Source of the DNA: Marinobacter persicus
Lineage (GTDB): Bacteria; Pseudomonadota; Gammaproteobacteria; Pseudomonadales; Oleiphilaceae
Direction: 5' to 3'
Length of the DNA stretch: 64,000 nt
Assembly (NCBI RefSeq): GCF_900114155.1
Contig: NZ_FOSC01000003.1
Coordinates: forward strand, 1-64,000
Shown: positions 16,344-24,769 of the stretch, in pieces
Numbering within the stretch: the first letter of the stretch is position 1
Layout: the number at the start of each line of letters is the position of its first letter
Program-made: the position numbers and the translations under genes
Notes under the pieces: model-generated
What the model saw: only the letters and a program-made list of their open reading frames with translations
Told to the model about the DNA's origin: nothing
Databases searched by the model: none

Positions 16344-17303
16344 AGCCGGGCAGTGGTCTGCGTTTGAGGAGGCGGTTGGCCGGGATTGGTCATCGAACCG
16401 CTCTGGCGCCAGGTTACCCGCGCAGGCCTTGGCCTGATAGGCAAAGACGTTGCAGCCCTGAGCCTCAAGCGCGTAACCCAGATTGTTCCAGCCGGCGGCG
16501 AAACCGGGGAACCGTTGAACGGCCCTCCGGAAGTGGTCGGTCGCTTTTTCCACCCTATGTTGGCTGAAGGCCAGATTCCCCTGGGCCATGATTGGTGTTG
16601 GATCGTCCGGCCACCGTTCTTCTGCGGTCCGGTAGGCGGTCAGGGCTGCCTCTGGGTGGTTGCTGGCCTCCAGATCGTGGGCTGCCCGCAGGTAGGGCAG
16701 CCGTTGGGCGGTTGCCGGTGTTTGAGTTGGTGGCAGGGTGACCACGGCCCAGTGATCGGCCCGGGCCCAGGTGGCCATGAATACGTCATGGGGCATGGAG
16801 TAGTGCTCCAGGGTCCCGGTGTTGAGAATCAGGGTTTCCTCGCCCCGGTCGTAGCCGGTAACCACGGCAAAGTGCCATTGGGGCCACCAGTCCAGTTGAA
16901 GGTTCTGCAGGATCAGCACCGGGTTGCCCGCCGCCACTTCCTCCAGCACGGCGCCCAGTTCCGGCTCCAGGGGATACACCAGCAGGCCATGGGCCCTGGC
17001 GGTGGCGACCATCTCCACTTGCAGTGAGCCCTGCCGGCCGGGAATGAAAACCTTGTCTTTCAGGCTTTCCGGATCGGTGTCCAGTCCCCGGTGATTCAGT
17101 ACCGTGGCCAAAGCGGCGGGCCCACACTGGTATTTTTCCTGGGGAAAGAAGGGAACGTCGCCCACCATGACGGTTGCCGGTTCGATGTCTTCGGCCTGGG
17201 GGGCAGCGCCTGTCTCGGGCCAGGGCGGGGCAGAGGCACAGCCGGCCAGAAGGCCAAGTGCCAGAACGGCACCCAGCCCCCGGCCCAGATGGCAGCCAGT
17301 CAT
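16317..17303 (-). CDS. PA2778-family cysteine peptidase lipoprotein with TPR
   Basis: This 328-residue protein has a lipoprotein signal ending LLAGC, then a C39-like papain-fold domain: QEKYQCGPAALATVLN with the catalytic Cys, and WHFAVVTGYDRGEETLILNTG with the His and Asp/Asn. A TPR-like helical region follows (DLEASNHPEAALTAYRTAEE onwards). It belongs with PA2778 of Pseudomonas and is encoded just after a PA2779-type gene, the usual pairing. The cellular substrate is not known. The last coding bases overlap the convergent methyltransferase gene. Confidence 0.8.
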   Translation of the reverse strand: MTGCHLGRGLGAVLALGLLAGCASAPPWPETGAAPQAEDIEPATVMVGDVPFFPQEKYQCGPAALATVLNHRGLDTDPESLKDKVFIPGRQGSLQVEMVATARAHGLLVYPLEPELGAVLEEVAAGNPVLILQNLQLDWWPQWHFAVVTGYDRGEETLILNTGTLEHYSMPHDVFMATWARADHWAVVTLPPTQTPATAQRLPYLRAAHDLEASNHPEAALTAYRTAEERWPDDPTPIMAQGNLAFSQHRVEKATDHFRRAVQRFPGFAAGWNNLGYALEAQGCNVFAYQAKACAGNLAPERFDDQSRPTASSNADHCPALPSCPLVQ

Positions 17304-17317
17304 GTCAGAGTAAAGAC

Positions 17318-17719
17318 TTAGCGTATGCAACGAACAAATGGGAACAGGTCGGTCGCACACAGCATGTCGGTAACAATGAATACCAGGAAGAAGAGCACGA
17401 TGATACCGACCACACCTTCGCCGGCCGGCGCCTGGGCCAGCTGTTGCTCGAATTCAGCCAGTTCGGCCGGTGTGAGGTTCTGGATGCGTTCGGCCACGGT
17501 GTCCTTGCTGACGCCGAGTTCTGAGAGCTTGTCCTGAACGTCCTGTTTTTCCAGCATGTTCAGCAACTGCTGGCGGTCCAGTTGAGTCTGTTCCTGCTGG
17601 ATCATGTCCCCGGTGCTGACCATGGTTGCGTTGGCAACGCTGGAAAAAGTGGTGGCCATGGCCAGCACCGCAATCATGACAAGCGAAATCTGTTTCAGAC
17701 AACCACGTAGTTCAGACAT
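17318..17719 (-). CDS. PA2779-family membrane protein
   Basis: This 133-residue protein has an N-terminal signal/anchor helix (about 10-32, ISLVMIAVLAMATTFSS), a charged coiled middle (MIQQEQTQLDRQQLLNMLEK), and a C-terminal hydrophobic helix (GVVGIIVLFFLVFIVTD) followed by a short tail. It pairs with the PA2778-type peptidase 14 nt downstream and may be its substrate or partner. The ATG at 17719 has a GGGAGGG site. Confidence 0.78.
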   Translation of the reverse strand: MSELRGCLKQISLVMIAVLAMATTFSSVANATMVSTGDMIQQEQTQLDRQQLLNMLEKQDVQDKLSELGVSKDTVAERIQNLTPAELAEFEQQLAQAPAGEGVVGIIVLFFLVFIVTDMLCATDLFPFVRCIR

Positions 17720-17830
17720 GTCAGACCCTCCCCGGTTCTGTGTTGAATAAAGCGTAGGCAGAGTTGGTTGATGGTTCAAATTACTGAGAATCAATCCGGA
17801 CTCTGCCGCAGCACGAGGAGCTGGGGTCTG

Positions 17831-18571
17831 TCAGGCGCTGGCAAACCGATCTGTGACCAGTTCCGAAAAACGGGTCAAAACCCTGCTGGCCGCCGGTGCG
17901 GGCGTGACTTCGGCGAGGAGACGGGTGGCATCAAGACCTTCTTTGTTCAGGTCTGGCGTTTGTACCTCGAGGTAGGCCCTCATGATCTGGTCGGTGAACT
18001 CGGGGTGAAATTGCACGCCCCAGGCATTGCCGCCCACCCGGAACGCCTGGTGAGGTTCAAAACTGGAGTTTGCCAGTAACACTGCCCCGGGCGGGAGTTC
18101 CAGCACCGATTGCTTGTGGGTCAGTTGCGCCGGGAATTGCGCCGGCAGGTGCTTGAACAGGGGATCGCTTTGGGCGGTTTCCAGCAGGGTGACCTGTTTG
18201 GTGCCGGTGTCACGACCGTCGGGATGGAACCCCACCTTGCCGCCCAGTGCATGGGCCAGAAGTTGATGGCCGTAGCAAACCCCCAGCACCGGCACGTGCG
18301 CGTCCACCGCCTGGCGTGTCCAGGCAGCCGTGGTCTCGCTCCACTCTGGCCGGTCACTGACCATCGCCGGAGAGCCGGTAATCACGATGCCATCCCAGTC
18401 CTGTGGCTGGCCGGGCGGTGGCTGTCGGGTGACATCCACCACGGTCAGGTCCAACTGGTCTGACAGCCCCCGCACAAACCAGTCGTCGAAATCACCGAAC
18501 TGCGCCCTGATTTCCGGGTAGGTGGTACCGGTTTTGAGAATCAGTACCCTGGGTTGGTTTGTGGCTGTCAT
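17831..18571 (-). CDS. Class I glutamine amidotransferase (GATase1-like)
   Basis: This 246-residue protein has the GATase1 nucleophile motif LGVCYGHQLLAHALGG and the downstream HPEF that supplies the catalytic His and Glu, with an N-terminal VLILKTGTTYPEI strand. It resembles the GuaA glutaminase domain but lacks the synthetase part. Members act on diverse gamma-glutamyl compounds; the substrate is not deducible. Confidence 0.82.
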   Translation of the reverse strand: MTATNQPRVLILKTGTTYPEIRAQFGDFDDWFVRGLSDQLDLTVVDVTRQPPPGQPQDWDGIVITGSPAMVSDRPEWSETTAAWTRQAVDAHVPVLGVCYGHQLLAHALGGKVGFHPDGRDTGTKQVTLLETAQSDPLFKHLPAQFPAQLTHKQSVLELPPGAVLLANSSFEPHQAFRVGGNAWGVQFHPEFTDQIMRAYLEVQTPDLNKEGLDATRLLAEVTPAPAASRVLTRFSELVTDRFASA

Positions 18572-18601
18572 GACAAACTCCTGGTGGCGGTGAGCGGCGT
18601 T

Positions 18602-19327
18602 TTAATCCTGGGGCAATTCCGCGCTGTGGTAGACGTTCTGCACATCGTCCAGGTCGTTCAGCATGTCCATGAACTTCTCGAACAGCGGAATGTCGTCGCC
18701 TTCCACCGGGGTGGTGGTCTTGGGCAGGAACTGGATTTCGTCCACATCAAACTCGATGCCTTCAAATGCCTCTTCCAGCGCCTGCTTGGCCTTGGCGTAC
18801 TCGGTGTTGGGGGTGAATACGGTGATTTTGCCGTCTTCGTGCTCGATGTCGGTGACGTCCACGTCGGCCTCCATCAGTGCTTCCAGCACCGCTTCTTCGT
18901 CGTCGCCGGCAAAGGCAAAAATGGCGCAGTGGTCAAACATGTGGGCCACGGCCCCGGGGGTGCCGATTTTGCACTTGGTCTTGGTGAATGCCAGGCGTAC
19001 ATCGCCGAAGGTACGGTTGGGGTTGTCGGTCAGGCAATCGACAATGACCATGCAGTTGCCCGGGCCATAGCCCTCGTAGCGGGCCGGTGAGTAGTCTTCG
19101 CCGCCGCCGCCATTGGCCTTGTCGATGGCTTTCTCGATAACGTGGGCCGGCACCTGGTCTTTCTTGGCGCGCTCAATCAGACCGCGAAGGGACAGGTTGG
19201 CCTGGGGATCGGTGCCGCCGGACTTGGCGCACACGTAAATCTCACGCCCGTATTTGCTGTAGACCTTGGTTTTTGCCGCAGCCGTTTTGGCCATGGACTC
19301 TTTGCGGTTCTGGAACGCTCTGCCCAT
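18602..19327 (-). CDS. YebC/PmpR family protein (YeeN-like)
   Basis: This 241-residue protein matches the YebC family: [20 protein letters not shown], then [17 protein letters not shown] and [19 protein letters not shown]. The N-terminus and spacing resemble the YeeN/YebC2 subgroup more than YebC itself. The family was long annotated as transcriptional regulators; recent work implicates some members in relieving ribosome stalls at proline tracts. The start at 19327 is preferred to an in-frame ATG at 19354 because MGRAFQ is the conserved opening. Confidence 0.85.
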   Translation of the reverse strand: MGRAFQNRKESMAKTAAAKTKVYSKYGREIYVCAKSGGTDPQANLSLRGLIERAKKDQVPAHVIEKAIDKANGGGGEDYSPARYEGYGPGNCMVIVDCLTDNPNRTFGDVRLAFTKTKCKIGTPGAVAHMFDHCAIFAFAGDDEEAVLEALMEADVDVTDIEHEDGKITVFTPNTEYAKAKQALEEAFEGIEFDVDEIQFLPKTTTPVEGDDIPLFEKFMDMLNDLDDVQNVYHSAELPQD

Positions 19328-19484
19328 CAGTGGTGCCTCTCGGTTTTCCGTCAAAAGACGGGATTTTACTCAACCACGGGGCAATGGAACAGGGTTATCT
19401 GGCCAGGGTTCTGTGGATGGTGTTTTTGGACAGGGAATCTGGAAAAGAGGGCTCCGCATCCTTGCAGAGCCAGGGGGGAAGAGT

Positions 19485-20285
19485 TCAGGCGTAATCCACC
19501 GGCTGGCGATAGTTATCCTGGGTTGCCAGATCAATGCCGCAATCCACGCTGGAGACCCAGTTCAGGAATTTGTCGACCATGGCCGGACCTTCAAAGCGCT
19601 TGCCATGTTGCGGCACAATCGCCTGCACATCCATTTTGCGAACCATGTTGGCCCACAGCTGGCACACCTGCTTGGAGGCAATATAGCGGCGATGGAAGCC
19701 AATCATGTGTTTGGTGTGCTCCTCGAAATTCTCCACCGGTTTGTGGTCTTCCTCGGCACCCAGGGAAGCGCCCAGATCGCCGGAGAACAGGATTTTCGAG
19801 ACCGGATCGTAGAACTGCAGGTTGCCCACGGAATGCATGAAGTGGGCAGGCAGACACTGGATGAACGTGTCGCCGAAGTTCACGTTGATACCGCCATCCG
19901 GCACGCTGATAATCCGGTCATAGACGCTGCCGCTGAGCTGGCTGGTGACGTAGCTGGAAACCAGGTGGGGCAGGAAGCGGGCCCACAGTTTGGAGGTGAC
20001 GATTTTCGCGCGGGTGTGGATGATCCAGCGGTCAATGGCACCGATGATGTCCGGGTCCTGGTGCGAGGCGAACACGAAATCCATGTCCCGGATGTTCATG
20101 TATTTGGAGGCGGCGACAGACAGCGGGGTATAGGTGAGATCGCCGCCCGGATCAATCAGGGCTTCGTGCTTGCCATCGACAATCAGAAACTGGTTGGACT
20201 GTACACCTTCGCCAGTCACCAGGGAATCGAACATCAGGCATTTGTGGTGCCCGTCGTCGTACAGAACAATCGGTTCGGCCGCCAT
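19485..20285 (-). CDS. Diiron metallo-beta-lactamase-fold protein (ODP-like)
   Basis: This 266-residue protein resembles oxygen-binding diiron proteins (ODP) and the diiron domain of flavodiiron proteins: FASHQDPDIIGAIDRW provides the H-x-D-x-D ligands, then PAHFMHSVGNLQFYD, LFSGDLGASLGA and VPQHGKRF. ODP proteins bind O2 at a diiron centre and, in some bacteria, feed oxygen information to chemotaxis receptors. No flavodoxin domain is attached. No chemotaxis gene is nearby, so its partner is not known. Confidence 0.8.
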   Translation of the reverse strand: MAAEPIVLYDDGHHKCLMFDSLVTGEGVQSNQFLIVDGKHEALIDPGGDLTYTPLSVAASKYMNIRDMDFVFASHQDPDIIGAIDRWIIHTRAKIVTSKLWARFLPHLVSSYVTSQLSGSVYDRIISVPDGGINVNFGDTFIQCLPAHFMHSVGNLQFYDPVSKILFSGDLGASLGAEEDHKPVENFEEHTKHMIGFHRRYIASKQVCQLWANMVRKMDVQAIVPQHGKRFEGPAMVDKFLNWVSSVDCGIDLATQDNYRQPVDYA

Positions 20286-20361
20286 TAAGAAGCTCTCCTG
20301 CGGTGTGTTGCAACATGATGATCAGGTTACAGAATCACCGCAGGATTCTACTTGCCGCAGG

Positions 20362-20724
20362 TCAAGTGCCAATAGCGCATGCGTATTTCTTTTCATACCG
20401 GCGGTCGGCCCAGCGCTCGTAGATGAACCTGGCCACCGGATAAATGCCCGGCCAGAGCAGGGGCCTGAACAGAAAACCAAAACGGGTGTGTGACCAGGCC
20501 CTCACATTGGCCGGCAGACCAACCACCCATTCGCCGGTCCAGGTTTTCATGTGCAGCCGGCGCAGCAGGGCCTCGTGCGAGGGAATATCGGCGTTGGCCG
20601 ACCACTGCTGGTGAATATCGGCGAAGATCAGGTTGCCGCGCTGTAACGTACGCAGAGTCTCTACTTCTTTTGCGCACAGTGGACAGCTGCCATCATAGAA
20701 CAGGGTGTCGTAGCGGGGGGACAT
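20362..20724 (-). CDS. DCC/DUF393 family thiol-disulfide protein
   Basis: This 120-residue protein has the family signature LFYDGSCPLCAKEVE with a CPLC redox pair, followed by the conserved GLPANVRAWSHTRFGFLF region and a helical C-terminus. DCC proteins have a thioredoxin-like fold and uncertain redox roles. It is read divergently from the AI-2E family gene at 20885. Confidence 0.82.
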   Translation of the reverse strand: MSPRYDTLFYDGSCPLCAKEVETLRTLQRGNLIFADIHQQWSANADIPSHEALLRRLHMKTWTGEWVVGLPANVRAWSHTRFGFLFRPLLWPGIYPVARFIYERWADRRYEKKYACAIGT

Positions 20725-20884
20725 CTCATAACTCCTGTGTGGCTGATAACAACGTTTACGTGGCGCTGGTGCCTGCCGGTTCAGTCTATCCGGCGAATGT
20801 TTGCAGTTTTATAACAAATAGGCTCCAATCTCAGGACGTTCCGGCCTTTTCCGGTGGCGCAACAAATTGAGGTATTCTGGGTTA

Positions 20885-21988
20885 ATGAACGAGCAAAAGC
20901 CCGAGCAGACACAGACTCACGAGGACGGTATCAGGCGCCTGATCAGGGAGCTTTCCACGCCTGTGTACGGGCTTTTCACTCTGGGCATTCTCTATACCCT
21001 GTACCTCGCTCACCAGATTGTCCTGCCGATTGTGCTGGCGATCATGACCAGCCTGTTGCTGTCGCCGCTGGTCAAAAAGGCTCACCGAAAATGGCGTGTG
21101 CCCCGGGTGGTCAGTGCCCTGGTTCTGATCTTGCTCGTACTGGCGGGCATTGTCGGCTTGGGCGCGGCAGTGACGGCTCCGGCGCTGGAATGGGCGGAAA
21201 AGGCACCGCAGGGATTGTCCCGGATCCTGGTGGGCGACAGTGAGATCATGCGTCAGCTCGACCGGGTCAGCCGCTCTGCCCAGGAGGTGGAAAAGTCGGT
21301 CGAAGGCTTGTCTGAGGAAGGCAAAAGCACGCCCACCACGGTGGTCCTTCAAACCGAATCCTGGCGCAGCCAGTTGATGTCCAGGGCGCGCAACGGGCTG
21401 GCCGGTCTGGCACTGGCGCTGGCGCTCAGTTACTTCCTGCTGGTCAGTGGTGACCGGCTGATCCGCAACTTCATCAAGCAATTGCCCCGCAAGGAACGCA
21501 AAACCGTCCTGCGGATTACTCACGATTCCCAGCACCTGATAGCCCAGTTTCTGGCGGTGCTGACCTTGAACAACGTGTCTGTGGGTCTGCTCACCGGCCT
21601 GATCTGCTGGGCCATAGACCTGCCAGACCCGGCGGTCTGGGGCCTGGTGGCGGGGCTTGCCCGGTTTATTCCCTACCTGGGCAATATGCTGACCATCGGC
21701 TTGCTGGCGCTGGTGTCGGCCATTACCTTCGACAGCCTGTGGATGATGGCCATTGCGCCGGTCAGCTTTACTGGCCTGGTGATGCTGGTGGGGCTGTTTC
21801 TGGAGCCATGGATTCACGGTTTCCGGATGGCCATCAACCCGGTGGTGATTTTCGTGTCCATCTTTTTCTGGGGCTGGCTATGGGGGCCGGTGGGTGTGCT
21901 GCTGGCGGTGCCATTGATGACCGTGATCCAGGTGGTGCTCAAGCAGATTCCCAAACTGCAGCCGGTATACAGGGTTATTGCCCGCTGA
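20885..21988 (+). CDS. AI-2E family transporter (PerM/YhhT type)
   Basis: This 367-residue protein has about eight transmembrane helices, with paired helices at each end and a soluble middle part (SEIMRQLDRVSRSAQEVEKS). Conserved family stretches include GLVAGLARFIPYLGNML and FFWGWLWGPVGVLLAVPLMT. The family includes TqsA, proposed to export AI-2, but most members transport unknown small molecules. The ATG at 20885 is preferred to an earlier in-frame ATG at 20867. Confidence 0.85.
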   Translation: MNEQKPEQTQTHEDGIRRLIRELSTPVYGLFTLGILYTLYLAHQIVLPIVLAIMTSLLLSPLVKKAHRKWRVPRVVSALVLILLVLAGIVGLGAAVTAPALEWAEKAPQGLSRILVGDSEIMRQLDRVSRSAQEVEKSVEGLSEEGKSTPTTVVLQTESWRSQLMSRARNGLAGLALALALSYFLLVSGDRLIRNFIKQLPRKERKTVLRITHDSQHLIAQFLAVLTLNNVSVGLLTGLICWAIDLPDPAVWGLVAGLARFIPYLGNMLTIGLLALVSAITFDSLWMMAIAPVSFTGLVMLVGLFLEPWIHGFRMAINPVVIFVSIFFWGWLWGPVGVLLAVPLMTVIQVVLKQIPKLQPVYRVIAR

Positions 21989-22113
21989 TCTGGCAGATAT
22001 CCGAAATACCCTCCTGACACCGCGGGGGAAGTTACCTATCCTGTTGGCAATACCGATACCGGGCTGAACTCCCGGTATTTGATTGAATCACCAACACGGA
22101 GGCATGTACGCGG

Positions 22114-23256
22114 ATGATGCCAGAAACCATGAAAGCCATGGTACTCACGGGCCATGGCGGTATCGACAAGCTCGAGTATCAGGATGTCGCGGTACCGCAG
22201 CCGGGCCCGGGGCAGGTGCTGGTCCAGGTGACCGCCACCGCCAAGAACAACACCGACCGAAAGGCCCGTGAGGGCCTGTATCCCACCAAAAAAGGCGAGA
22301 TGACCTCGTTCCAGATGGGCGGCAAGCCCACGCTCAGTTTCCCCCGTATCCAGGGCGCCGATATTGTTGGCCATGTGGTGGCGGTCGGTGACGGCGTCAG
22401 CGACCGCCGCATTGGTGAGCGGGGCCTGCTGGATTTCAACCTCTACGCCAATGACCGTACCGACATCAACCTGACGCCGGACTATTACGGCCACGGCGCG
22501 GATGGCGGTTATGCCGAGTACGTCGCCCTGCCTTCGGACCAGTTCCATCACATCCCCAACCCGGAACTGGCGGACGCGGAGCTGGCGTCCATGGGTATGT
22601 GCTCCTACCAGACCGCCTATCACATGCTGACATCCGCCAACGTGCAGGCGGGTGAGCACGTTCTGGTTACCGGTGCCAGTGGTGGGGTGGGCACGGCGCT
22701 GATCCAGCTGTGCCGCATTATCGGTGCGATCCCCTACGCCCTGAGCCAGCAAAGCAAGGCGGCTGCATTGCTGGAACTGGGTGCCGAGGCGGTGCTGGAT
22801 CGCGGCGACATGGACACTTTCGTGGACCGGGTCAAATCGGTGACCGGCGGCCGGCCGCTGGATGCGGTGATGGACCTGGTGGGCGGCGAGATGACCGACC
22901 GCTTCATCGACGCCATGATCTTCGACATGAACGCCCGCAGCACCTACCCGCGCCTGAGCATCGCCGGAGCCAGCGGTGGCAACATCAGTGAGATCCTGTG
23001 GACGCGGATCTATCTCTACCAGGTTCAGATATTCGGGGTCTCCCATGGCACCCGTGAAGAAGCCGCGCAACTAATGACCTGGATTCGTGACGGGCACCTG
23101 AAGCCGGTGCTGCACGGTGCCTTCCGTCTTTCAGAGCTGCATAAGGCCGAAGAATACTTCGTACACCGGGGCAGCAATTACCTCGGCAAAATCGTGATCG
23201 TGCCGGATTCTCAGTGGGCAGAACACGGCCAACCCTACGCCCTGGAGGCCAATTGA
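22114..23256 (+). CDS. Medium-chain (zinc-type alcohol) dehydrogenase/reductase
   Basis: This 380-residue MDR protein has an N-terminal GroES-like domain (MKAMVLTGHGGIDKLEY; PRIQGADIVGHVVAVG) and a nucleotide-binding domain with VLVTGASGGVGTALIQL. The GHE zinc site is replaced by GHV, and no cysteine zinc lobe is apparent, so it looks like a zinc-independent quinone-oxidoreductase-type enzyme. It overlaps the proline-racemase-like gene by one base (stop/start TGATG), implying a shared pathway. The exact start among 22114, 22117 and 22129 is uncertain. Confidence 0.78.
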   Translation: MMPETMKAMVLTGHGGIDKLEYQDVAVPQPGPGQVLVQVTATAKNNTDRKAREGLYPTKKGEMTSFQMGGKPTLSFPRIQGADIVGHVVAVGDGVSDRRIGERGLLDFNLYANDRTDINLTPDYYGHGADGGYAEYVALPSDQFHHIPNPELADAELASMGMCSYQTAYHMLTSANVQAGEHVLVTGASGGVGTALIQLCRIIGAIPYALSQQSKAAALLELGAEAVLDRGDMDTFVDRVKSVTGGRPLDAVMDLVGGEMTDRFIDAMIFDMNARSTYPRLSIAGASGGNISEILWTRIYLYQVQIFGVSHGTREEAAQLMTWIRDGHLKPVLHGAFRLSELHKAEEYFVHRGSNYLGKIVIVPDSQWAEHGQPYALEAN

Positions 23257-24341
23257 TGAAACCGGAACTGAGCATCCAATTGATGGACACCCACGCCGGC
23301 GGTGACGTCAGCCGCATTGTGACCGGCGGCATTGACCTGCTGCCCGGCGAAACCGTGCGCGAGCAGATGGAATACCTGCGCGACGACGCCGACGGCCTGC
23401 GCCGGCTGCTACTGGAGGAGCCCTATGGCATCCCGGAAATGTCGGTGGACCTGCTGGTGCCGGCCACCGACCCGCGCGCGGCGGCCGGTTACATCATCAT
23501 GGAGGTGATGGGCTACCCGATCTATTCCGGCTCCAACACGATTTGTACGGCCACAGCAGTGCTGGAAGCCGGCATTGTGCCCAAGCAGGAAGGCAAGCAG
23601 CATTTTATGCTTGAATCGCCGGCCGGGCTGGTGAACATTGAAGCCACGGTGCACGACGGTGTGGTGGAGGCGATTACCTGCGAGGGGCTGCCCAGTTACA
23701 TTCACACCTACGAGGCCACCATTAATGTTCCCAATATTGGTGAGGTAACCTACAGCGTGGCCTACAGTGGCGGGTTCTACGCGCTGGTGGATGCCAAAGA
23801 GCTGGGTTTTGACCTGACCCTGGATGAAGAACGGGCCCTGGCCCGGACTGCTCACGCCATTGTCGAGGCCATCCAGGCCGAAAGGGGCTTCTCCCACTAC
23901 ACCCTGGGCGACGTTGGCCCCCTGCCGTTCCTGCACTTCATGGGCCCGGTTGAACAGGTGGCGGATGGCTATTTCCGTTCCCGCTCGGCCACCTATGTGC
24001 ATCCCGGCGTGATCTGTCGCAGCACGACCGGCACCGGTACCTCGGCCCGGTTGGCGTTGATGCACTACCAGGGTCTGATCCAGCCGGGTGACAAACTGGA
24101 AACGGTATCGCTGCGCAATACCGGCTTCATTGGTGAATTCACCTCCATGCACACCGAAGGGGAATACCAGGTGGTGAAGAACAGCATCACCGGCAAGGGC
24201 TATGTGATCACCCGTTCGGACATTGTGGTGAACTGCGACGACCCGATGGTGGAATGCGATGGTTTGCATCACATTCTGTCGAGTCGTCATTCTCACAATA
24301 TTTCCACTGCCGGTAGTAAAACGATACTTCCTGGAGCCTAG
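23256..24341 (+). CDS. Proline racemase superfamily enzyme with altered active site
   Basis: This 361-residue protein has the superfamily frame: DTHAGGDVSRIVTGG at the start, a first active-site loop YSGSNTICTATA and a second RSTTGTGTSARLAL. Proline racemases use two cysteines; trans-3-hydroxyproline dehydratases use Cys/Thr; some 4-hydroxyproline epimerases use Ser/Cys. Here the positions appear to be Ser91 and Thr258, and the usual His after the first residue (GH) is Ser93. The Asp of the common DRSP motif appears as Cys254. It may therefore act on another substrate or as a dehydratase-like enzyme. It is translationally coupled to the MDR gene. Confidence 0.75.
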   Translation: MKPELSIQLMDTHAGGDVSRIVTGGIDLLPGETVREQMEYLRDDADGLRRLLLEEPYGIPEMSVDLLVPATDPRAAAGYIIMEVMGYPIYSGSNTICTATAVLEAGIVPKQEGKQHFMLESPAGLVNIEATVHDGVVEAITCEGLPSYIHTYEATINVPNIGEVTYSVAYSGGFYALVDAKELGFDLTLDEERALARTAHAIVEAIQAERGFSHYTLGDVGPLPFLHFMGPVEQVADGYFRSRSATYVHPGVICRSTTGTGTSARLALMHYQGLIQPGDKLETVSLRNTGFIGEFTSMHTEGEYQVVKNSITGKGYVITRSDIVVNCDDPMVECDGLHHILSSRHSHNISTAGSKTILPGA

Positions 24342-24364
24342 GCGATATCTGAGATGTCTGAAAA

Positions 24365-24474
24365 AAGCAGGCGGGTCGGCCTTCCCAAAACTGTCTGCAG
24401 CCATGGATGGCTGCAGTCAAGCCCTACAGGGACGTACTTGCGGGCGTGTTTTGGGAAGGCCGACCCGCCTGCTT
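24365..24474. repeat. Large nested inverted repeat between convergent genes
   Basis: A perfect 27-bp outer stem (24365-24391 against 24448-24474) encloses a 10-bp hairpin (CTGCAGCCAT at 24395-24404 with 24407-24416) and a second small hairpin near 24421-24445 (GCCCTACAGGGACGTACTTG). The RNA or DNA could fold as a three-way cruciform. It separates the convergent racemase-like gene and ilvM and may terminate both. The internal wording looks like a dispersed intergenic repeat family, but copies cannot be checked from one window. Confidence 0.75.
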
Positions 24475-24487
24475 AGGCACAGACCTA

Positions 24488-24769
24488 TCAGGCTGAGTGA
24501 CGCGCCAAAGCCTCAGCAGGCTGCTTAACAGCCACCTCAGCCACCGTATGCAACTTCTCCAATTGACTCTGCAACATGGCCACAGGCCGTGAGCCTTCCA
24601 GCGTCAGATTAATGTCGAAAGAGTCACCGACGGTTTCCACCGCCATGCGGGCAACCCGGAAGCCACGAATGCGCACCACCTGGCACAGGCGTTCGATGGC
24701 GGCGGCTTCCTGGGCCATGCGGCAGTTCAGGGTGTAGCTGGGGGCTGTATTTTCATTGGTCGGGTTCAT
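24488..24769 (-). CDS. ilvM: Acetolactate synthase small subunit (IlvM type)
   Basis: This 93-residue ACT-domain protein (about 11-80: YTLNCRMAQEAAAIERLCQV, then GFRVARMAVE) is the short regulatory subunit of acetohydroxyacid synthase II. Its start overlaps the stop of the large-subunit gene by 4 nt. The C-terminal tail beyond the ACT domain is slightly longer than in E. coli IlvM. It lies last in the ilv operon, next to the nested inverted repeat. Confidence 0.85.
   Translation of the reverse strand: MNPTNENTAPSYTLNCRMAQEAAAIERLCQVVRIRGFRVARMAVETVGDSFDINLTLEGSRPVAMLQSQLEKLHTVAEVAVKQPAEALARHSA

Noticed and set aside
19348..19361. Short hairpin CCGTC-AAAA-GACGG before the YebC-like gene
   Set aside because: Only 5 bp with no T tract; too weak to call a terminator.
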